Under the pieces are notes generated by a model. It searched no databases. It worked only from the letters and a program-made list of their open reading frames with translations, and had not been told where the DNA came from. A DNA stretch of 64,000 nucleotides from positions 14,090,712 to 14,154,711 of the forward strand of contig CM024759.1 in assembly GCA_014218235.1 (NCBI GenBank), written 5' to 3'. Positions 45,637 through 58,704 of this stretch are shown here, piece after piece. Made by a program: the position numbers and the translations under genes. Each line of letters begins with the position of its first letter. Positions within the stretch are counted from its first letter, which is position 1. Source of the stretch: Colocasia esculenta. Its lineage: Eukaryota; Streptophyta; Magnoliopsida; Alismatales; Araceae.

Positions 45637-47880
45637 GGTGCTGCCTACTCTCCTAGGCATTGGTCCACGAAGACTATCAGCTTGCCAGTCTTGACATCAC
45701 ATTCACTGCCACGACACCCAGTTGTCTGCACCCTGGCTGCAGGTGGCGTCAGAGTGAACCACCATTCTGGCAGACACTACAGAAAGAACTGACAGTGTGC
45801 CTAGACATTGTTGTTCTCCAACAGACAATGCAGAACAATATGAAGAGGGTGAGTGCTTGTTGGCCTGCCCAGCACAGGTGGAAGGAGATTATGGGTCACG
45901 GTGCAAAAGAGGAAGGCATCAACTACCCTGGCAACTTGCTCAGAATAGCCTGATTATTAGCACAAGGGACCAAGGGCCTAAGCTCACTTGGATGAATGAA
46001 TTCAACCAGACTAAAATAGGTCCCAAGCTTCAGTACCAACTAAACAGGATCTGGAGACAAGTTAGCACTAGGATTCAGAAGTTGAACTTGGTAAAATCCA
46101 ACTTGATTCTGCCTAATCAAAACTGGGTACAAGCAGATGGTTGATACATGCATGAGCTGACCTTCATTGTCCTTATGACACTTGTGTTCACTACTCGCTG
46201 ACCTTTGCTTGAGTAGAGCAGATGCCATTGTCCTCTTTATCTTATCCTCTGCAAAGGGAATGAGGAGAAGCATAGACAAAAAGACTCTCATGCCTACTAC
46301 TCTGGGATCTCAAACTCCAGATTGATACTCCCCTCATAACAACCTGAGAGCAAGGCTGCTGTCAGAAATGACTCTGGCTGCCACGATTTTCCAACATCCC
46401 ACTAGACAGGTGAAGAGCCACCCCGTCAAACAAGTTAAAACCCTCCCATTCTCCAAATTTCTCCCATTTATATTAAAGGATTCTCTGAATCTTTCTATCC
46501 ATCCCTCTTTCCTCCATTACCAACACCCCCATGCGCCTCTGTATTGATCGTGGCCTTGTCATCAACTCCTATAATTCAGAGAGAGACACCACAAATTGCT
46601 CAACTTCCCTTTGACCGAGTAATGCTTGCATTAGCAAATAACAAGGGGCAATTTCTATAATGACAGATGAATATGGAATCAGGTAGAAATGCCAATAGAG
46701 AGGTAATTGTATTTGCACATTTGAAGAACATTAAAAAATGTTTCCTATTTGTGACTGGAACAGTGATGAGGCAGGCCAGCCAGCTTACCCACCTACCACC
46801 AACATCCATTGTTAAATTATGAAGCAGTATTTTGTAAATTGGGTCTTAATGTACTTCAGCTGTACATGATCCAGTTCCTTTTAAATTGAAAATGTAAATG
46901 CCCAGATAATTGGTCCCCTATAGTTTCAAGTGAAATCTAGAAGCCTTCAAGCAACTATAATCAATTAATCATGTAACATTGCAGGCACATTTCTAGACAA
47001 ACGAATTTCTTTTGCCAGCTATGTTACAATTAAAAACTGCATGCTCTTCATAAGTTTCTGCAGGCCAGTCCCACTTTGACAGGTCAATTTCATTCATCTG
47101 CATTCCTTAGTAGCTCATCCAACTACTAGCTTAGCAACCAAAAACTAGATGATGGTCTAGCATGTCTGTTTACTCTGTAAGTTTACCTTGTAATTCTGAA
47201 CACGCATACAGACATGCATCATGCATGCCCATCAACTAGTGTGAAAGAAAGCTTTAAAAATTGGACAAAATACTACGAAAAAAATGCAATGTCCAACTAG
47301 GGTCATATCAAAATGTTCTTGTTCTAAAATGATGGGACCCGAGTACAGGTTTTCAACAAGCCTCCTTCACTTTGCATTTCAATGTATCAGTTCATCATAA
47401 CCTTCAAGGCTGACAAAATTAAAGCTGACAAAAGCTACCTAAATCTAATAACTATCTGTTTGCTTGTTCATACAAAAGAAAGATACTTCTTTCAGCCAAC
47501 TCCAAATTAATAATAAAACTAAAACAGTAGTATCTATTGCTGCTCCACAAAACTGAGGTGAAAGCATTTACCCAAACATTCTTCTTGGCTAAGAGGAAAT
47601 TTCCTGCAAATACTATCATTGTCGCCAACGTTTTAGACCATTTTTCTTAATTAATGTGGCAACAATAGTAAGAAAGAAGTTCAAATGTTCGTCAGCTGTG
47701 TGTGAGTATAGGGGTGTTTTAAGCATATGTAGATGTCTTATCGAATAATGGTCTTGTGTAGGTAATGGACTATACATGGAAAATTTGCAAATCCATCAAA
47801 CATCGAATAATCCTTGAACTTCATCTAACACGATATATGACCAATTATGACTCAAAACTGATGGCTTTCCATCCTCCGGT
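45637..47880. other. Unassigned sequence, possibly intron of the HP30-like gene
   Basis: Only short frames. I looked on the minus strand for the C-terminal HP30 motifs and did not find them. About 45660-45960 is GC-richer and may be a decayed element. Confidence 0.3.
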
Positions 47881-47980
47881 ATGTCCGTCCTGCAAAAGGA
47901 ACAAAGCATAGAAGGGGAACAGAGATACAAGCAACGACCACCTCAGAAATAGATTTTGAAAGAGTTCAAATGATCATCAC

Positions 47981-48730
47981 CTGTTTTGCAAGTCGTCCAC
48001 GCCTCTAATCCTTTTCAGCACGCAAGATATTCCTGCATTGGCTCCAGTCAAGACTGCAAAATTACGAGCCTGTACTAGGGGACTACCTCCCGTACCCTGC
48101 GTGCCCACACCGTATAGAGATGTGTGATCAGGTAAACAACGAAAGCCAAACCGTGGAAACAAAAATCTGATGCAATAAAAGAAAGCCAACGACGTATGGG
48201 AAGGGAAAGCAAAGCAATGACAATAACCACATAAGCAGCACACAATCAGGGAATGAAGCACATTTAAACCAAACAAAGAAGGTATTTCCACTCCACATTG
48301 GAGCAGCGCATATTTTGGGATGTAAATGAGGAAAGCAGACTTATGAGAACGAGAGATAGAGACCCATCTGCACCTCGAGGGAGAGGAAAGGGTTAGCCTG
48401 GTTGGAGGATCCTAAGGGGCCCATGCCGGGGTTCTTGGCCGTCTCAGACTGCAAGTCCTTGCCGAGCGTGCTGATGAGGCCGCCCAGGAAGCCACCCTGG
48501 AGGGCGGACAGGCCGGTGGTGACGGCGGCCTCGACGGCGATGGGCTGCTGAGCCAGCCACGACTGGAAGCGAGCCTGCTTCGCAGTGACCCATTTTTGAG
48601 CCGTGGCCATGGGGTTCCCTCCCTGCGCCGCAGCGGCCATGCCCGGAGGCGGAACAGAAAGCGAGGATGGAGCCGAGTGGCGATCGGCCTCCCCGTGCCC
48701 CTTCTGCACCAGCACCGTGCCCCCTCCCAT
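47981..48730 (-). CDS. HP30-like Tim17/Tim22/Tim23-family protein, first two exons (partial)
   Basis: A nuclear gene for a preprotein/amino acid transporter-like membrane protein of the chloroplast inner envelope or mitochondrion. Exon 1 (48730-48374, 119 codons) contains QKWVTAKQARFQSWLAQQP and IAVEAAVTTGLSALQGGFLG, the family's first membrane segment. It ends LSLE at donor CTCGAG|GTGCAG. Exon 2 (48096-47981; acceptor GCACGCAG|GGTACG) gives GGSPLVQARNFAVLTGANAG then ISCVLKRIRGVDDLQN, strongly conserved in plant HP30 proteins, and ends at AACAG|GTGATG. Splice phases agree. Later exons (rest of the Tim17 domain and C-terminal SAM-like domain) are not found in the window. A possible alternative last exon after TTTTGCAG (about 47891) reads ~33 codons to a stop but does not resemble the family. 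The start could be 48730 or a later Met (MAAAA or MATAQK). Confidence 0.75.
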
Positions 48731-48860
48731 GGCGTTGTGGTCGCGCGCTATTTTTAAGCCTCTGCTTTCGCTTTTCGCTCCGGCGCAGTGCAGGGCAACG
48801 AGGGAAGAGGAGACGAAATGGATAGCGGAATGCCCCAGATACAGGTGCGGGGCCGACGGG
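48731..48860 (-). promoter_or_regulatory. 5' region of the HP30-like gene
   Basis: GC-rich sequence upstream of the ATG, with a TATA-like TTAAAAATAG (about 48749-48758 on the minus strand) close to the start codon. The GC-rich region ends by about 48865. The promoter cannot be defined further. Confidence 0.35.
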
Positions 48861-48865
48861 GAGGG

Positions 48866-49128
48866 TTTCTTTTTTTTTAAAGAATTAAGAAAAAAAACAA
48901 AACAAAAACTTGTTCCATTATATATGGTTTATTAAACATACTTTTTACCTTTCCTTTTTTTTGAAAAAATAAAAATAAGTTAAATAAAATTTTAGATAAA
49001 TTAATTAGAAGTTTCTATCAAATATTTGACTTATTTTTAAATTTCTAACAGAGTTGTAATACATTACAGTAAGTGTTATCCCTTGTTACAGCATACGTTA
49101 AACTATATTACAGCAAGAACTTCCACAG
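48866..49128. other. AT-rich upstream DNA
   Basis: Poly-A/T tracts and repeated TTACAG words (49070-49135); no gene. It carries the target site of the solo LTR. Confidence 0.4.
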
Positions 49129-49133
49129 TTACA

Positions 49134-50713
49134 TGTTGAAACACTCTTATATTTTATCCTTTTTTGTGATAACAAAATCTCATGATTATCGTAAATAATA
49201 TTAATCTATTTATTACTATTTTTCAACATTATTTATGCATAAAAAATAACATGTTTTATCTGAAGCTTCACTTTGTCGTGCATGTTTTTATCATGTTCAG
49301 TCGAAACTTACTTCGTCATATACGAAACTAGCTTTATCATATTCGAAGTTCACTTCGTCATATCCGAAGCTAGCACTTCGTCATGCATATTTTTTGTCGT
49401 GATCAGTCGAAATTTTACTTCATCATATACGAAGCTAACTTCGTCATATCCAAAGTTATATACGAAGTTCACTTCGACCGATTGCGGGTTTCAGCTTCGA
49501 CCGACTGTGTTGTTTTTCATTCTATACGAAGTTCACTTCATCATATACGAAGTTCTATTTCATCATATCTAAGGTTCCACTTCGACCGATAACGTTGTAT
49601 TTTGATTCCAGACGAAGTTTCTTCTCCAATCGAAGTCGCCAGTTGAAGCTCTACATCGATTGCCTTTGATCGATTGTTTTTTCACTTAAACATCGATTAT
49701 CTTAAACATCAATTGCTCTTCACTTAAACATTGATTGCCTTTGAGCAACATCGATTTCATTTATGGATCGATTACCATTAAACATCGATTGCTTCACTTA
49801 GACATCGATTGCCTTCATGAACATCGACTGTCTTTATAAAATATCGATTGCTCACATCGATTGCCTTAAAACATCGATTGCAGTTGTTTCATATCGATTA
49901 CCTCTAAAATATCGATTGTCTTTAAACAAACATCGATTGTCTCTCTATTTCTACTGATTGGTGTTATAAACTTAATATTATATTGATTGCTATTATGACT
50001 CACACTGATTGGGTTTAAAAATGACTTTGGCGCCCATTGAAAATTCAAATGACTTTCTAATTCTTATCTTGTCATTTCTCTTACAGATAAAAAGCTCTTA
50101 TAGCAAACTGTCAGTAGGAAAACATGGACAGAAGTCAAAAGAAGATTCCTCCTTCCTGCAATAAAAGAAAAACACATACCTTCTATTTCTAGCTATTTGC
50201 AGGGAATACATGCAGAAGGCAAAAAGAGGTATGAGCCATTTGACAAATGACTTCTCGAGTTTGAACTGCCTTACATTTAATATATGCAGGTCAACCTCTA
50301 CACATATTCAACATTTTGGACCTACTGCTGGCATCCTTGGAAGTGCACATCAACTGGAACATCTTCCTCCATTCCAAGTAGCCAGTAGGCATAAGAAAGA
50401 AGTCGTTAGACTTAAGAGAAGGAGAGCAGAAAAAGAAGAAGGAGAAGAACAAAAGCAACGGCTATTCTTCAACAGATTCTCTTCAAGCTGCTCCATAAAA
50501 GGATGAAGCAAAGGCTAAAGAAATAACAAGAGAAAAACCTAAAGATCATTCAAGGAGTGTACATCCAGTGAACATCCAACATCATACACACTCAAAGCAA
50601 GCAAGAAAGAGCTCGAGCCCATTCAAAGAGAGAAAAGCATTCAAGCAGAATCTTTCAGAAGCATTGAAGCCTTTCTTTCTTCCTTAATCTCTCTCTGTGT
50701 GTCTTTGTGTATT

Positions 50714-50749
<36 letters not shown>

Positions 50750-51409
50750 GGGGGTTAGCCTAAGAAGAGTCTTTTATTGTAAACTCTTTCTTTCTTAAGT
50801 TCAGTCTCAGATCAAACATTTCCTTGTGTATCTTGAGCTTGATCTAGGGGCTTCAAGTCCTAGCTTCTGTGTTCAGAAGTATTCCTCTTCGGTTGAAAGA
50901 GAAGGCTTGATGTGCAAGACCCCTTGATTAGAAGGAAAGACCAGCTTACGCATGGTGGTGACCATATGGGGTTTGTACTAGTATTCCCCTTGTTTGAAGG
51001 GAAAATCTGCTGGGGTGTGTATCAGTAAGTTACTTTTGAGCTCGTAAAAGAAGCACCTGGCTGAGGTGAAATAGTGGGTTGTCTTCTTACCCGGAAAGAG
51101 AAGAAGACCAACTGGGGTGCTGGGTACTATATGCCCCTTATTTAAGGGAAGACCAAGGTTACTTGGTGGTTAGTGAAATCTCAAGAGTTTGATTGGGGAC
51201 TGGACGTAGGACTTCCATTTGGAAGGACCGAAGCAGGATAAATCTTTGTGTTTCTTGTGTGCTTGCTTCTGCGCTCTTAACTTCTTTGCACACGTTTATT
51301 TATACTAACTAAACATTTTCAAGTGGTGATTTTTGTTTCAATTTTCATATTTCCTATTCACCCCCCCCCCTCTAGGTTAGTCTTGTTGCCAACCATAAGT
51401 GGGCCAACA
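49134..51409 (+). repeat. Solo Copia-family LTR
   Basis: 2276 bp, TGTTGAAAC...GGGCCAACA, perfect TSD TTACA (49129-49133 and 51410-51414). U3 has a CGAAG block (about 49260-49640) and an ATCGATTG block (about 49650-50010), as in the LTR at 2057. A TATA-like CATAAAAGG is at 50494-50502 and a (GA)n tract at about 50716-50748. No internal sequence remains. Confidence 0.9.
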
Positions 51410-51414
51410 TTACA

Positions 51415-52387
51415 GTCAAGGATTGCTAATTAATTTGCCCTAGTTTTTTTACCAAGAGAATTGTTATGTTTCGGATAACAATAGGAGAGAGATAATTTCT
51501 GCCCTAGGCCTATTATAGCTACTAGCCTAACATTGACCCATAACTCCAAAAGTGAAAGTCCCCTTCGGGACCGCTGTGAAGTGTCAAAAGTAGTCCAAGA
51601 GCCCACACGAAAGGTATCTCGGGAGTATCATCCCAAAGGAAAGTCAACTTTAAGGGTGATGTTTGCGGGACAGTATCTCGGAATGCACTAAGGTGAGAAC
51701 CCATGAAACATATCCTTGGAAAGCGTATCACAACCCCCGGCATGTTGTCCCAAAAAAATCAATGGTGTCCTCAACATCTACAACTCGGTCATTCTTATCC
51801 CAAGAAACTTGAGGCATGAGTAATTTGTGTTCTCACCTAATACACGGCTTTAACTCCCCATAAATGCGAAAAACCATTATTCCGAGGGACATGGGCCGTT
51901 TCAAGATCCTTCCCATAATCGGAGGATTAACTCCCTATAATGGACATCACATTATAACTATCCTCATAACTATTCGTAACTACGTATGGATCGTAAGGAG
52001 GGAAGCCCATAAAAACCTAGGAACCCTCGTGCCCAAGTAAGCGATTTTATGGTAGAAACTTTTTGTAACATTATGATCAATCGGATTCTAGTTTAATGGG
52101 TTTAATGTTGTATTTTAAGCCAATGTGTGGCCGTTGGGCCTTGTTTCGGGCTTTAGCGTGTTGTGTCAACAGAGCCCATTGGTTCTCTAGTTGAGAACGC
52201 GACGGGGGTGGGCGTCGCGTTCTTAACGCGGCCTTCCCCTATGACATGTTCTCATTGTCACCTTTTCCTAGGTTTGTCAGCTTGCGCGACTCGTGGCATG
52301 CGTCGGGCTGATGTGTGTGGCAGTGTGTTTGTGAATGAGGCCTTTAGATATGCCGCATTCTGAACGCGACAGTCTCCTAGGATGTTG
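51415..52387 (+). repeat. Probable fragment of a Tekay-like LTR
   Basis: It contains GAGAACGCGACGG and GTCGCGTTCTTAACGCG (about 52193-52232) and TGAACGCGACAGT (about 52370-52382), the same words as in the LTR at 55272-58204. It is cut at about 52387 by another LTR-like sequence. No ORF is supported. Confidence 0.4.
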
Positions 52388-55026
52388 TCATGCCCTCAAA
52401 TTTTAGGTATCATAATTGCAACAGAAATTAAAAAATCTGAAATAATCTAATCTCATTCATCAACATAAACCTTAACCAAACACCTCAAGTCATACTAAGG
52501 ATGCGACGGTCAAGTCAAACAGTAATGAAATAGAAGGCCAAGCCTTAACAACACAATTAGGGCCCAAAATTTTCTATTACTCGAAAGACAAAAACTCCTC
52601 AATAGGAAAGGCTCATATTCATGAGATCACCAAACCTCTACTACCACATAATTCATACAAGGATTAATCATAACATGATTCTCTTATAAATTTTCAATAT
52701 TTGACACACCCCTTTGCAATAAAATTTACCACAGACAATCACATAATCCCAACACATAAAACACAAGGTGATCAATAAATGATTCCTCCACCCATGATTC
52801 ACATCTAGACAAATCATCAACTTATTTCTTTCATTCGTAGAATGGTTTGTACAATTTCTAATTCCAAAAGAAAACACTCATCGTAGATCCATCCTCTATG
52901 ATTTACAAGCCTTATACATGATTCACTCATACATCAAAATTCAGGGCTGAAAACTCCTCCGAAGTGCTCCAAGCTCTCCAAACAGTGGGTCGGCTACATG
53001 CTAAGCATGCTTCATTCACCTGAAATGTTAATAGATTTATGAGCTAACTAGCCCAGTATGATTTATATCTCATGGTGCAAGCAAATTATAAGTAATTAAC
53101 TTTGAAATTCAAGGATAACAAGTAGGATGATCAAGGCAAGCAGGAAGCATAATTATAGCAGGCAAGAGCTACATATTGCAGGAATTCAAGGCGAATCATG
53201 CTATCTATCATGTCAGGAGAACGATATAAGGAGTCAAGCTTTTATCCAACAAGCATGTATCAAGATGAACACGAAATTGACCATTTTCAAATGAATCAAT
53301 CCTATCAAATCAATCAAGTCATCTCAGACTTTAACCTTAACATAGAACTACATGCACTGTCCAATCAAGTAAGTAAGGGATACCAATGCCAAGCATCGCT
53401 TATAATGATCCATACTGCTCAGGTTATCAAGTACATCGGGGTGCTCCTCCCCAGGACCGGATCAAGCCCCATTACGCAGGCATTTGATCAAGGATATCAT
53501 CCCAACAGTAGTGTCGATTTCAAGGACAAGATGGCCATTGGAGTCAAGAAGGACAGAATTGTAGGATGTCATGACAGCTAGGAACATAAGCTTAGATCAA
53601 GAAGTTGGCAGAGTTCTAGAAGGCATGATGGATCAAGTCATGCAGTAAGCTCAAGGGGGTTCCTATACATTTATTTTGATTTCAAATTTGAGACAAGTCG
53701 ATTCAAATGTGGAATTTCAGTTGAATCATAGAGGGATAGAAATCAAGTAATTAGGAGCAGATCTTAGAATGATATTCACATTATTATAGCTTTTAACACA
53801 TATCAAGTGATTGGACATTGTCATACTGGTCATTCTTTTATGGGATAGATGAAGTCGCGGGAAGGGCCAGTCAAAGTTGACACAAAGGGCCAATCGAAGT
53901 TGACAAGAGAGAATAGCCGAAATGGTCGGAAGGGCCAGTTGACTTGTACTTGAATAGGAACGAAAAAGGGTCTTTAGATACTCAAGGAGTGCATCAGGCC
54001 CAATGATGCTGATAAAAGATTTCAATGGTGGACAAGAGACTTAGACAAGGATTCCAACAAGAAGGTTGTTGGAGCCATCATATGAACAATCTTGAAGGTT
54101 GCACTTCCAGTATAAGGGTTACAGAAATGCATGATTACATGGGAAAATCAAATGGATTCCTATTTGGGAAGGATCAAGGAAATCTGTACATGATTCCTAG
54201 AAACAAGGGTCATGTTCCACAGGAACGGATGGAAACAAGGAAGGTCTCACATGGGTGTGAGGGTTAGGGAACCCTAACACTATACTGATTAGACATTTAG
54301 GCAAATCAGAGGTGTTCCACTAGGTTCTTAACATGAAGAATCCAAGGATACTTAGAACATGAATAAGACATTTAGTCTGTGCCCGAGAAAACCTACCTTT
54401 TTGGGTTACTCTTTCAATTTTCCACTCCTATGGTTCAATGCAAGGTTTAGAGGAAGAAGGACCCTTCTAAGCTCCAAGTTTCAAGCTCCAAGCTGCAGGA
54501 TCATCCCTTACAAGCTCCGAAGTGCTCCCCACCATCAGAGCTCTAGGCTTCTCCAGTAAGTTGCGTCCAAGGTTGAGCAAAAGAAAATCTTCAAGCTCCA
54601 AGATCACCTTCGGTTCTTCTATGGTCAAGGCAGTGGGTGCAGAGGGAAAAAGGCTCCAAACACCCTTTTTGGACAAGAAGATCATAAGGTTCGGCAAAGA
54701 AGGGCCATAAGGCTTATTTAAGGGGTCTTTGGTCCCATTTAAGACCCTTTCTTTATTTTTATAGAAGGGACAAAAGGGGATAGAAAGTCCAATCTAGCCA
54801 TACATAGGCCATGCCCAAACCATACCCCACCATACCTAACGTTGACTTGGTCTGCAAGAAGGACAGACAACCAAGATCTGTCATACTTCAGGCCATACCC
54901 TTGTCATACTTACCCTTGACTTGGTCTGAAAAAGGACAGACCCACCATACCCGGGCCATGTCTATGTTGACTTATTTATGGGGAAAGGACAAGGGTAGGT
55001 AAGGACCACCCATGCCTTTTTAGAAT
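52388..55026 (-). repeat. Probable minus-strand Gypsy LTR (ends uncertain)
   Basis: In plus orientation it starts TGTCATGCCCTC, the reverse of the GGGCATGACA-type end found in Del/Tekay LTRs. Its likely other end is ...GAATTTCA at 55026, where ATGT stands on both outer sides (4 bp only). Minus-strand TATA-like CTTAAATAAG is at about 54716-54725. No coding region lies inside it. Confidence 0.45.
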
Positions 55027-55271
55027 TTCAATGTCGAAAGACTGGTGTTCAAGGGCTACATCGATTGCTGATGAAGCCACCTATTAGTTGTGGAAGGGCT
55101 TACTTCGATTGGAGAATAAAATCCTCCATCGATTGTTGTTTAATAGGCCATATTAAAAGGGTCAATCAGTTGGCAAACAAGGCCAATCGATACATAGACT
55201 CTTATCGATTGCTGAGTAACAAGACAATTGATTGTTGAACAACCAGATAATCGATTGTCAAATAACAAGAC
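55027..55271 (+). repeat. ATCGATTG repeat array, left segment
   Basis: Irregular units with CATCGATTG / CAATCGAT separated by 15-40 bp. The array is split from 58205-58699 by the LTR at 55272-58204; the TSD copies AAGAC (55267-55271, 58205-58209) show the original continuity. Confidence 0.75.
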
Positions 55272-58204
55272 TGTAGCAACCTGAATTTTTGAGAAAAAAA
55301 AATAAATAATAAATTAAAAACTCAGCTAAAGGGATATTCAATGAAAAAAGCATTAAATAAAACCCATTAAATGAAAAAGAGTATTGGGCTTTGTTTAATG
55401 GATCCTCTAGAACTTATTGGGTCAAAATATGAATTTACAAGTAGTAAATAAAAAGAAAATACGCTAAATTCGGAGTCTTAATATCTCCTAAATAGAAAAT
55501 GACTCTTTAAGCATTAAGAGAGGCAATAAGAGTTGGAATTACCCCTTATGATTTAGCACGAATTTAGATCACATCCTAACCTAAATAGAGGTTGGAAAGC
55601 AAGAAATGAAGGTTAGAGTTAGGAAATCTCGTAATTAAAGAGCAATTAGAATAGAAGTAGGAATAGGAACCCATACATGCATAAATACTTCTCTTAAACC
55701 CTCTTGGCCGACCCTAGCTCGTTGTCAAAGGTTGTTGGACGTGGAGAAGAGGCCAATAAGGAGAGGATCTCGTGGGGAGAAGGAGTTCTTGGAGCTTCTT
55801 CCTCGTTCTTAGAGATTTTAACCCTAGAAGATAAATCAAGTCAAAGGTAGGCATTCTCACAAGCAAAACTAAATCAAATCCATCTATAGGTAGTTTCAAT
55901 CACCAGGAACAAAAGCCCTCTTGTTTCATAATTTTTTATCGAGCCAATCTTTTGTTCTTGATTTTAGAAGTTCTGCAAACATGATAACTCTGAGTCATCA
56001 TGTTTGAATCATATCTCCATGTACACTTGATCCCATGCTACGAAATTTTTACTGTAGACACTTCATGTTGTTAGGGATCTTTTGCCCCTGAAAGCCCTAA
56101 TTTCTGTTGAGCATGTTGCTCAAATTAAATCAATCTTGCTCTCTATATCATGTTTTGTGTTACTCATTATTGTTCATACTCAAACCATGTTCAAACCATG
56201 TTCTCTCTCTAATTCCAATTTACTGGGAGTACTCTCGCATGTCTAGTTTCATTTGCCACTGGTTTCATGATTTTTCATTGTGTATACAAATAGTTATGAT
56301 TTTATGAACAACCCTGTATCAAAATCTGATATTTTTGGACCGCAATCCAAGATAGAGCAGAACTCTTTCAGACTCAGGCCATGGACCTGAGAACGCGACG
56401 GCCCGATAGGTCGCGTTCTCAAGCCCGTCGTGACACTTTCCTTGTCGCGTTCTGAACGCGACAGTACCCTACGTCGCATTCTGGCCTTCTGTCCTGGCAG
56501 CCCTGTTGCGACCCTTTTCAGGCCCTGTCGCGATCTGCCCTGACCCTGTTGCGACCCTTACTGGCCTACGTCGCGTTCACAGGATTTTTGATGAAAACCC
56601 ATAAAATTTATTGCTCTCACTTTCTACATAATTCTTACGCCTTTTTAACAGTCATACACGCAGTAAAAACACCTGTTTTAAAATGGAGCTATATTAAATG
56701 CTTTAAAATACATATTCACGACTTCTTTTCTATCTATGATTTCTCTTACACATGCACACACATGAACCATCCATATATGGCTGAAATCTGGCATAAAATA
56801 TCTCATAATGTATCTGGTAATTTATTGCAATAAAGTATATTAATTGCCCTATTTTAAAGGACTTGTATTAGTTTCTTGCGTTGTTTATATACCGATATCG
56901 ACGCTCCACTGTTCTAGAACTCCTCTAGAACGTCGAGCACCTGTTTTTATATACACACTTTACTTGGCTTGTGGTGAACTCTCCGTCAAATATTCCTTTC
57001 GCCGGACTAGTGAACCCTTGCACAAGGCCTCCGTAAGTCTCCTCTGATCATGGATTCCCACATGGTCGACGAGCCGGTTGTACCCTAACACCCATTACAC
57101 CTTTAGCGATTGATATGATCCAAACGGCTATTAGAAGTTCGCTCTTACCTTGAATCACGTCGGACCTCTGGACTTGTGCATAACATGGCCAGCGGGAAGA
57201 TCGTGAATTTCACCTGACTGCCAATACGACGTGCACGTGTTGTGCAACTGTTACTATCGCATGTTTACTCGTTGTACCCTTAGCTCTCATCTATACTCTA
57301 CTCGCTCGTCTATTCACGTTCTCTCTACTATCTCGTCTATTCATCTAGTGCTCTTAACTATTCTTGGTACTCTATATTGGCCATTGACTGATTGTCTAAA
57401 GATACAATATAACCAATGCCTGACAATATATAAAGGGCCCGATCTGGTCCTGGGATGTGCGCCCGAAAGTGCTAGTGCACATGGGAGTTAAATGATCAGA
57501 GTGTTTGGCATTACACCCAAGTGCTATCTATCTCGACTATCTATATGGCAATCAAAACACAAAACGTGCTATACTCTCTCGATGTCTAGAATGACAAACA
57601 AGTGCTATACTCGTCGTGCTATTATTATACTTGTGCTAGTTGTGCTATGGTCATCCTGCTATTCGTGCTATACTCGATACTTGTGCTTTTTTTTTTTGGA
57701 AACTATACTCGATCTCGTGTTATTGTGCTATCCTGTTACCTGTTGTTCTATCTCTTGCTATATTTTGACTCTCTTGTACCTGCTATCTTTAGATACTCTG
57801 CCATTAAATGTGTTAATTACTTAAAGCCTGCTTGAGCCTGAGATTTAAGTCCTACTGGGCGTTATCGCTCACCCTACGTTATTTGATGTTGTGTTCTTAG
57901 GTGAGACCGAGGATGACACATACACTCACGAGGAAGGGAATGACCAAGAGTGAAGCCAGGAGTACCCTCGAGTCATTATGTTATCTTAGAGTTGTAGTTA
58001 GTTATTTTCTTTTATTACAATGTAATTGGGCCCTATAGAATGGCTCTGATATTAGTGGTTGTAACTAGACATTTGAAAAGTTATTAATGAGGAAGATTTG
58101 CTTTAGTATTATTCAATGTGCAATGGTTTGATGTCTAGTATTCGCTCTATACCTTTTTCTTGCAACTGCCTTCGCGCTCCGATATTCCGCGTCGGGGCGT
58201 GACA
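55272..58204 (+). repeat. Solo Gypsy LTR, Del/Tekay type
   Basis: 2933 bp, TGTAGCAACC...GGGGCGTGACA, perfect TSD AAGAC. The GTCGGGGCGTGACA end is characteristic of Del/Tekay chromovirus LTRs. TATA-like elements are at about 55680 (CATAAATACTT) and 57427-57435 (TATATAAAG). GAACGCGAC / GTCGCGTTC words cluster at about 56390-56580. No pol or gag, so it is a solo LTR. Confidence 0.85.
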
Positions 58205-58699
58205 AAGACAATTGATTGTTGACTAACAAGGCAATCGATTGACATAAAGACAATCGATTGGTGAAGGAAAAACATCGATTACTGACCAACATCGATTGGC
58301 CAGAAACATCGATTACTGACCAACATCGATTAGTCAGAAACATCGATTGCTGAAGGAAACATCGATTACTGACCAACATCGATTGCTCATTTGAACATCG
58401 ATTACTGAAGGAAAAACATCGATTGCTCATTTAGAACATCGATTACTGAAGGAAAAACATCGATTACTGAGAGAAAAACATAGATTGTTCATTTGAACAT
58501 CGATTACTTGAAGGAAAAACATCGATTGCTCATTTAAAACATCGATTACTAAAAGAAAAACATTGATTGCTCATTTGAACATCCATTACTAAAGGAAAAA
58601 CATCGATTGCTCATTTAGAACATCAATTACTTGAAGGAAAAACATCAATTGCTCATTTAGAACATTGAATGTTGAAGAAAAACATCGATTACATAGAAG
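58205..58699 (+). repeat. ATCGATT minisatellite
   Basis: About 24 short units alternate AACATCGATTACTGAAGGAA and AACATCGATTGCTCATTTGA-type sequence, giving a ~43 bp composite period. Not a CRISPR: units vary and no constant spacer length or cas gene exists. It resembles the U3 block of the Copia LTR family here. Confidence 0.85.
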
Positions 58700-58704
58700 G
58701 TAAT

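Noticed and set aside
44268..45644. Possible 8 bp TSD of foldback element C
   Set aside because: Flanking 8-mers match at only 4 of 8 positions; the element is called from its inverted repeats, not from a TSD.
47790..47892. Third exon of the HP30-like gene
   Set aside because: There is an acceptor-like TTTTGCAG, but the ~33 codons that follow do not resemble the family and end in a stop; not annotated as an exon.
52386..55030. Exact 5 bp TSD for the minus-strand LTR at 52388
   Set aside because: Only ATGT (4 bp) is shared at the proposed edges, so the boundaries are left uncertain.
58205..58699. Regularly spaced short repeats resembling a CRISPR array
   Set aside because: Repeats are ~9-12 bp words with variable spacing, the intervening sequence is itself repeated, and the context is plant retrotransposon DNA.
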